Shown one piece after another: positions 17,044 to 23,128 of a DNA stretch of 23,128 nt. Every line of letters begins with the position of its first letter. Position 1 is the stretch's first letter. The stretch comes from Proteromonas lacertae (lineage: Eukaryota; Sar; Bigyra; Opalinata; Proteromonadidae). The stretch is taken from positions 1 to 23,128 of the forward strand of contig NGBS01000961.1 of NCBI GenBank assembly GCA_002245135.1. The letters are read 5' to 3'. The position numbers and the translations under genes are program-made. Under the pieces are notes generated by a model. That model was not told where the DNA came from. It ran no database searches and was given only the letters and a program-made list of their open reading frames with translations.

Positions 17044-19382
17044 TTAATTCTCTTTTCCATATTTTCCATATTTTGTTTCTATTTTATATCTTTCTTCTTC
17101 TTCTCTTGTAACTTGATCATTCAACCAATTACCTGAACTTCCTCTTGGTTTACGATGTCTATTGGGAAAGATTTGATCTATATCACAGGTTGTTACTTCT
17201 CCAAATATTGAATCCATATCAAAAGTAGTACTTTGAATTCTTAAAGTTGCCATTAGATTCTGTGGATCAGCCCAACTAAGCTGTGAATTATTATTATTGG
17301 CAGGTTTATTGTTGCTATTATTATTGATTGATGAATTACTACTATTTGCTGAATTACTATCTTGAGAATCATCAACATTGATTATTTCTTTTATTACTTC
17401 TTTTTTCACTTCTGTTTCTTGTTTCTTTTCTTTCTCAATTTCCTTTGGATCTTTCTTTGTGAATAGTGTAAATTTTGATTCTTTTTTAACTGGTAGATGT
17501 TGCTGTATAACATCTTTTGTATCTTTCTTTGTAAATAATGTAAACTTTGGTGTTTCTTTTTTCATTGGTTGTTGTTGTTGTTGTGAAACATCTTTTACTT
17601 CTTTCTTCATCATTGAAGAATATTTTGGTACTTCTTTTTTAGATAAATAATTTGTTGATGATGAGAGTATAGCTGATGGTGGTTTTATATTAACTGTTGT
17701 AGTAGTTGTTGTTGTCTTTGATGGTAATTGAGATAATGTATGTGAAGAGCATTTATTAATATCCACTTTATATGATGATGGATGAACCTCTTTCTTTGGT
17801 TCTTCTTTATCTCTAACAAACATTTTTTGGTTTGTTTTCTGATCAATGGATTTGTGATGAAGTAATGATTTATTCTTACTATCTTCAGATGTTGGATGCA
17901 TTTTTATAAATGTAGTTACTTTCTTAGATATATTAGATGGATTTTTATTTATTGATTCTTGTTTCTTTATAAATGAATTGATATTTCCACATAAATTTGA
18001 AGGTTGTTTTGCTTTTGTTTCTATTTGATTTGGTATTTTTAGTGATTCTTTTTCTGATATTTTCATCTTTTTTAGAGCTGGTTGATCTGCATCTGTAGAT
18101 TCCGATGATGAAAGTGATGATTTATCAGATGAATCATTTTGAGAGGGAGTGTCAGATGTTAAACATTTCTTAGTAATTATTTCTTTGATATTTTTCTTCT
18201 GTTGTGATTTTAATTTTGATTGAATAGCTTCTATTTTTCTTTTTAATTGAATTGCTTTTTCATCTTCTTCCTCTATTGATTTAGATGATACTGAAGATGA
18301 TATAGATTGTTTATCATTTTCATTTTTATCTTCATGTGCAATTGATTGTATTATTTCTTTCTTTTTATCAACTGAATTCTTTTCAACTACATCTTCATTT
18401 GTTGCTTCATTTGCTAAATCTGATATGATAGGGATGCTTTCAATATCAGATTCAATTGATGGTCTTGATGGAGATTTTGGCGCATTTTCTCTAATTTTCT
18501 TAAGTAATCCATTAAGATCAGTAACTGGTTTTTCAAGTTTTTGATTTTTTATTTCAGATTCTTTCTCTTCATCTTTTAAACTTTCACATTTTTGTTGTTC
18601 ACATTCTTTTAGGTTAAATAGCTTAATATCAATTGTAGTCTTCTTCTGCTTATCATCATTTTCATTCTTTTCTACAGGTACTTCATTAACTTTACCACTT
18701 TCATTACTATCTTCATTTCCATCTTCTTCAATATTACTATTGCTATCATTTTTTACTTCTTCTACACTATTCTCTTCTCTTATTTCTTCTTCCATTCCTT
18801 TTTCTTCTTCTTTATTATTCTCATGTTGTTGTTGTTGTTGTTTTACTTCATCATCTTCTTCTACTTCCATTTCTGCATCTTGAGGGTATATAATCACTGA
18901 ATTTTCTTCATCTTGTATATCATTATTAATAGAATTTTCATCATCTGCAACAGTTTCATCACTACTTGATGATGTTTCAACTTCCTTATTTGTTTTTCTA
19001 TTATCTATTAGATTTGTAAGATATATTTCAAGTCTTTCTACCAAATCCATTTTTCTGCCAGTAGTAGGTAAATTGTATTCTTTACACTTCTTCTTTAAAT
19101 CTACTACTTTTAATAATCTGACGTGATCTAGTTCATATTCATATGATTCACTTTCTTCATCATAACTACTATCGCTATACACCATATATTTTATATTCAA
19201 TACTTTGTCTTCTCTTTTTCTTTAGAATTATCGATTTTTCTTCTCTTTTCATCCTTTCCATCATCTTCATCTCTTATACGTTTAATCTAGGATATTATTT
19301 CATATATTTATACTGCTTTTTTTATTTCAGCATAAGCTGCTGTTTCATTGGTTCTAATTTGCTCTGAAGCTTTATTGGTCAT
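17044..19382 (-). CDS. INCENP: Inner centromere protein (INCENP) with N-terminal SAP domain
   Basis: INCENP is the scaffold of the chromosomal passenger complex; its C-terminal IN-box binds and activates Aurora kinase. The three exons are 19314-19382, 19204-19286 and 17044-19174, with introns of 27 and 29 nt (GTAT...TAG). They join to 760 codons and a TAA stop. A SAP motif at about residues 69-103 (DLKKKCKEYNLPTTGRK) suggests DNA or chromatin binding. A long charged, low-complexity middle follows, including Gln runs and three copies of a Lys-rich repeat. The IN-box is at about residues 683-760: SWADPQNL, DSIFGE, DIDQIFP and RGSSGNW, the last being the TSS-W activation motif with Thr changed to Gly. 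A start at the in-frame ATG 19185 would be shorter, but the spliced frame runs upstream without a stop. Confidence 0.85.
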
Positions 19383-20215
19383 AAACTATTATTTATTATG
19401 TAATACTGTCATACATAAAGAGCTTTAATGATCTTTAGCACCCCTGTAACCTCTAAACTCATTTCAAAAAATTCAAAAATTCAAACTGTCACAAAAATTT
19501 GAATTTTATCATTCACTTTTATAGAGGTTTAAGTAGATATGGGGATTAATAGAGGTAAGTAGATAAAACATAGATTGTAGTAATGGTGAGTATATTGTTA
19601 AACTGACAAGTTTTAATTAAAAACTAAATCATAGCAAAATATATCAACACACATGATTCAGTTCAATCATGTGTTTATCATCTGTTCATTTAAAAGTAAA
19701 AATGTATAGAAAATATAAATCATCAACCTCTAATTACATTTATTAATTTTAGTCATTATTTCACTACATCAAACAACAATAAGCTAATACTTAAACCATA
19801 AATGATTATTTGTTCAAATATTCACGGTGATGCTTATTAATACACTTGATATTCGGTCATATACAATATCATTATCTCTCATAACGAGATTTACAAAATA
19901 TAACATTCTTAAACCTTCACTCTCATAATTACAGTTACTTATTATTTCTACATATATCCTTACTACATAGCATTCTTATAACATACAAGCTATTCGGAAT
20001 TATCGGAGTTAACAATCTATATGTAAATAAAAATTAGAAAAATAATATTTCATCCAATTAAATTTGAAGAATGCACTGAGACTTAATTATTCGATGCTGG
20101 CATATTTTTATATAGTAAGTTTGTTTTTATCAAGTCTTACCAATTAATTCTATCTTTTTAATAGTCGTTTTGTTTTATTCTTTTAGTATTTTTTCTTTTA
20201 CTATTTGTTTTTATT
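19383..20215. promoter_or_regulatory. Intergenic region between INCENP and the HAD gene, with hairpins
   Basis: These 833 bases separate two divergent genes and should contain both promoters. No coding frame or RNA gene is recognised. Two inverted repeats stand out: AAAATTCAAA / TTTGAATTTT (19476-19485 and 19498-19507), and ACACATGATT / AATCATGTGT with a 6-base loop (19649-19674). A T-rich stretch runs into the HAD start codon. Confidence 0.5.
19649..19674. other. 10-bp perfect stem hairpin
   Basis: ACACATGATT, loop CAGTTC, then AATCATGTGT. It is a perfect inverted repeat in an intergenic region and could be a dimeric protein-binding site or part of a structured RNA. No flanking direct repeats were seen that would mark a mobile element. 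Confidence 0.7.
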
Positions 20216-20917
20216 ATGTCTGGTTCTACTGAAGTTCAAACCATTCCATCCTTTCCTAATGCTCCACTAAGCCAGTTACCTGTTCCTGTCTCGGATCATA
20301 CTTTGTTACACTTAGGAGATTCAAATTTCTTGAATGTAACAATATTTGATTGGGACGATACGTTATTGAGTAGTACATGGTTATCAAAGCTCGGTTTGTC
20401 TTTAGATAGTGAACAAATCCCAGCTGAGATTAAAGAACAGTTAGAATGTTTAGAAAAAGCTGTTGTAGCTCTTCTTAGTAAAGCTCTCTCAATCGGTCCA
20501 GTGTATATTATAACAAATGCAGGATTTGGTTGGGTAGAGATGAGTGCTAACAAGTTTTTACCATCTGTCAGTAAATTATTACCTTTAGTACGTATAATAT
20601 CTGCACGTGCGTTATATGAACCTTATTATCCTTCTGCTCCAATGTATTGGAAGCGTTGTACATTTCAATACGAATTAGGGGTGTTGTATAACTTGGTAAA
20701 TGATAAAGTATTTAATATTATATCCTTTGGTGATTCTCCCAGCGAAAGATTTGCCACAAACACTTTAGAGCTCAATTGTCAAATGTGGAAGAAGTTTATA
20801 CAGTTTAGAGAAAGATTACATCCAGCACAAATGACACAAGCTATAAATTATATTTTAAGTCAAATAGACGATCTTGTTAATAAACGTGAAAATCTTGATT
20901 TACTTCTTTTTATGTAA
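20216..20917 (+). CDS. HAD-like hydrolase domain protein
   Basis: A single exon of 233 codons ends in TAA. The HAD signature is clear: motif I DWDDT with nucleophile Asp45 and Asp47, motif II Thr100 in IITNAG, a candidate motif III Lys146 in YWKRC, and motif IV acidic residues Asp173 and Glu177 in FGDSPSE. All catalytic positions are present, so a phosphatase or related phosphotransfer activity is expected. Proteins of this type with an FDWDDTLL motif occur widely in protists, and their substrates are mostly unknown. There is no signal peptide, so it should be cytosolic or nuclear. It converges with the PHD-finger gene, with 140 bases between them. Confidence 0.8.
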   Translation: MSGSTEVQTIPSFPNAPLSQLPVPVSDHTLLHLGDSNFLNVTIFDWDDTLLSSTWLSKLGLSLDSEQIPAEIKEQLECLEKAVVALLSKALSIGPVYIITNAGFGWVEMSANKFLPSVSKLLPLVRIISARALYEPYYPSAPMYWKRCTFQYELGVLYNLVNDKVFNIISFGDSPSERFATNTLELNCQMWKKFIQFRERLHPAQMTQAINYILSQIDDLVNKRENLDLLLFM

Positions 20918-21057
20918 AATCGTTGTATTTATTAATTGAATAGTAATATGTTAATTATTTTAATTTGAATCCCTTATTTTGTTTTTTCTTTGGTTAATAA
21001 TAATAAATAAAAATAAAATATTCAATCACTAAAGATAATCTTAGAAAAAATCTTACT

Positions 21058-23078
21058 TTACGAAGATGTACCTTTCCAAGGTTTAATGCTCTTCATTGGT
21101 CCACAATAGAACTTCAAATTAGGGTTTGATAATATATAATTACCAGTCGTTTCAAAATTAGGAGCCTTCATCACCAATTGTTCTTCTAACAATATACCCA
21201 TTAATCTATTAATATTAATATTACCTGTACAACCTTCATTTTTTAAACCAATATATAATTTATTGATATTCAAAGCTTTATTTTCTAATAATGACAATAT
21301 TCTATTACACATAAACGTTTCTGTCTTTATATCCACTACATTCTTATTATTATGAACTATAGTGCCATAAATAAGCGAAGTAAATGAAGTACTTAAACTC
21401 AAAATTGGTCTTTCTGTTTGAGTTGCTATAGTTAATGGTGAATCAATCATTGTTATAACTTTACTACTAGTTAATTTCAATTCAACTTTTGGCATTGCAT
21501 TATTAATAAAAGTAGAAGTTGCAGTTGGTGTATTTGATGGTGTTGTTGTTATTGCTTTCTTTGGAGTTGGTTTACTATCTTTAGAATTTGATGTTCTCAT
21601 TCTTGATGAAGTAATGTTTGTTATGGTTATGATTTTTGGTGATTTTGGAGTGGTTGTATTAGATGAATTAGTTGTTGTTGTTGTTGAAGTTCTTTTCTTC
21701 TTCTTCTTCTTTACAGATTGTTCAACTATAGAATTATCACTACTGGAATAAGATAATGACTTTAAATCACTCTTTCTTTTAATGGATTTCGTAGTTTCAT
21801 ATTCATCTTCATCATCTTCAAAGTAATAATCATCATCATCATCTTCATCATCGTCATATTCACTCTTCTTCTTTCTCTTCTTTCTTTTCTTCTTAGGTTC
21901 TACATCAGATGCATCTGAATCTGAAAGTGGTGAATTCTTAATATTATAAGATTGATGTTGATTGTAGTAGAAATCATTATTATTATATTTATATTGAGTT
22001 GGAGTTGATGATGATGGAGTTGATGATGATGTTGATGATCGATGAAGGATTGGTAGAGGAATATCTTCATTATCATCATCACTGTCACTATCATAATTAC
22101 TATAATGTTTATGTTTTCGATGTTTCTATATAATAGACAATATATAATATATAATAATACTTTTGTTGCTGATGATGATGATGTAACAACTCCATTCTCT
22201 TTAATTTGTATAGAAGTCATAGAATCTCTATTACTTTTATTACTACTACTATTACTACCATTATTATTATTATATGATGATTTAGTAGGTGAATTATTAC
22301 TAATAACTTTAGTAGGCAAATGAACTGGACATACAATATAAATATCATTAATCTTTTGGAAATTTGAAGGTAAACATTTGATATGATATGCGTTTGTACA
22401 TCTTACGCATTGTACTAAATAGTTCGCTTTATTACTTCCTGGATATCCACATACTGTACAATGATGTAAACGGACAAATTACTGGAAAAACAGATTCAAA
22501 TGTTTTTTCATTTTCTATACAGTTTTGACAGTAGAATTTGTCTTTACATTGCATACATAACTTTAAACACTTTTTTCTAGTTTGAACTATTGATCCTTCA
22601 GTCTTGCAAAAATTACAAAAATTCTAATTAAAAAAACTAATTAACCGTAAATATACTTTCTTTCTAAACAATCAAAACATATTACACCTTCTGCATCACT
22701 AGTCAAACGAAACTCCATACATGTTTCATGAAAACTACGGTTACACAAACCTATAAAACATTCAACACTATTAAATATACCAGTAATTTCAATAAATTAC
22801 CACCAGCCTCGCAAACTGCACAAAGTGTATAATCTTTCTATTAATACCAGTATTAAACGTAAAAATACATTTTCATCTTTAATAAATTTCTTTTCATGAT
22901 TTTCAACTGGTGTTGGTTTTAGTATTTTTGGTTTGTTGTTCTAGTAATTCAATTTTTCGTCTAGTTCTGGGAGATACTTCGTTATCTCTATCACTTTCAT
23001 CTGACGATGAAAAATTGTGTTAATATGCACTTTATCATACTTTTTAGATTCAAGAATTACTCTCCTTAAAGTAGTCAT
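21058..23078 (-). CDS. NSD-type PHD-finger triad protein (exon joins partly unresolved)
   Basis: Three zinc-binding modules follow one another: LCAVCEAGG...CNRSFHETC...CFDC, FCNFCKTEG...CMQCKDKFYCQNC, and HHCTVCGYPG...CVRCTNAYHIKC...CPVH. Order and spacing match the PHD1-3 block of NSD histone H3K36 methyltransferases, notably CVRCPVAYH in NSD proteins. No PWWP or SET domain follows. Instead there is a Ser/Asn region, acidic and Lys-rich stretches (probable nuclear localisation), and a C-terminal domain of about 110 residues that I do not recognise. Clear introns are 22126-22160 (35 nt) and 22838-22868 (31 nt). A start at ATG 23078 is tentative. At least three places need a one-base change or an unseen intron to keep frame, including near 22470 and 22925. 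It is probably a chromatin reader. Confidence 0.65.
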
Positions 23079-23128
23079 TTTTCATTTTTTGAGAATAAAA
23101 CGGCTCTTTTTCTAAATCATTATAAAAA
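23079..23128. other. Right edge of window
   Basis: Fifty AT-rich bases lie upstream of the tentative PHD-gene start. Nothing further is seen. Confidence 0.4.

Noticed and set aside
17044-19200. INCENP starting at codon 19200
   Set aside because: That codon is TTG. The stretch 19175-19203 behaves as a 29-nt intron, and two upstream exons extend the protein to an ATG at 19382.

Overview
The window is AT-rich nuclear DNA of a unicellular eukaryote. Genes carry very short introns (26-53 nt, almost all starting GTAT and ending TAG). Several proteins have Gln, Asn, Lys or Glu runs, and the genes are those of a typical eukaryotic nucleus: a homeodomain protein, INCENP, an NSD-type PHD triad and a RETSAT-like oxidoreductase. 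Most genes use the standard code with TAA, TAG and TGA stops. I cannot place the species. An amoebozoan or other AT-rich protist is only a guess.

The dominant structure is a direct duplication. Bases 1-7111 are repeated almost exactly at 9807-16927, giving a period of about 9.82 kb. One unit holds, in order: the 3' part of a homeobox gene, a small possibly secreted protein (-), a 946-residue protein of unknown function (-), a GC-rich spacer with a G-quadruplex motif, a seven-exon polytopic membrane protein (-), the 5' part of the homeobox gene (+), a 3' fragment of a RETSAT-like gene (paralog A), and a second RETSAT-like gene (paralog B). The first copy of paralog B breaks at 7111 and runs straight into the homeobox poly-Gln region. 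The second copy continues to a normal C-terminus and into single-copy flank. The homeobox gene is therefore split around the RETSAT segment. This is what a tandem array, an integrated circle, or an assembly that went once round a circular or repeated path would look like.

The right flank (16985-23128) looks like ordinary single-copy chromosome. It holds INCENP with an N-terminal SAP domain (-, three exons), a HAD-like hydrolase (+), and a gene with three zinc-finger modules arranged like the PHD triad of NSD proteins (-).

Differences between the two copies are mostly one-base insertions or deletions, and similar shifts occur in the flanking PHD gene. Unpolished long-read sequence is therefore a likely contributor. 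Exon structures below were worked out by eye from frame continuity and splice-site consensus.
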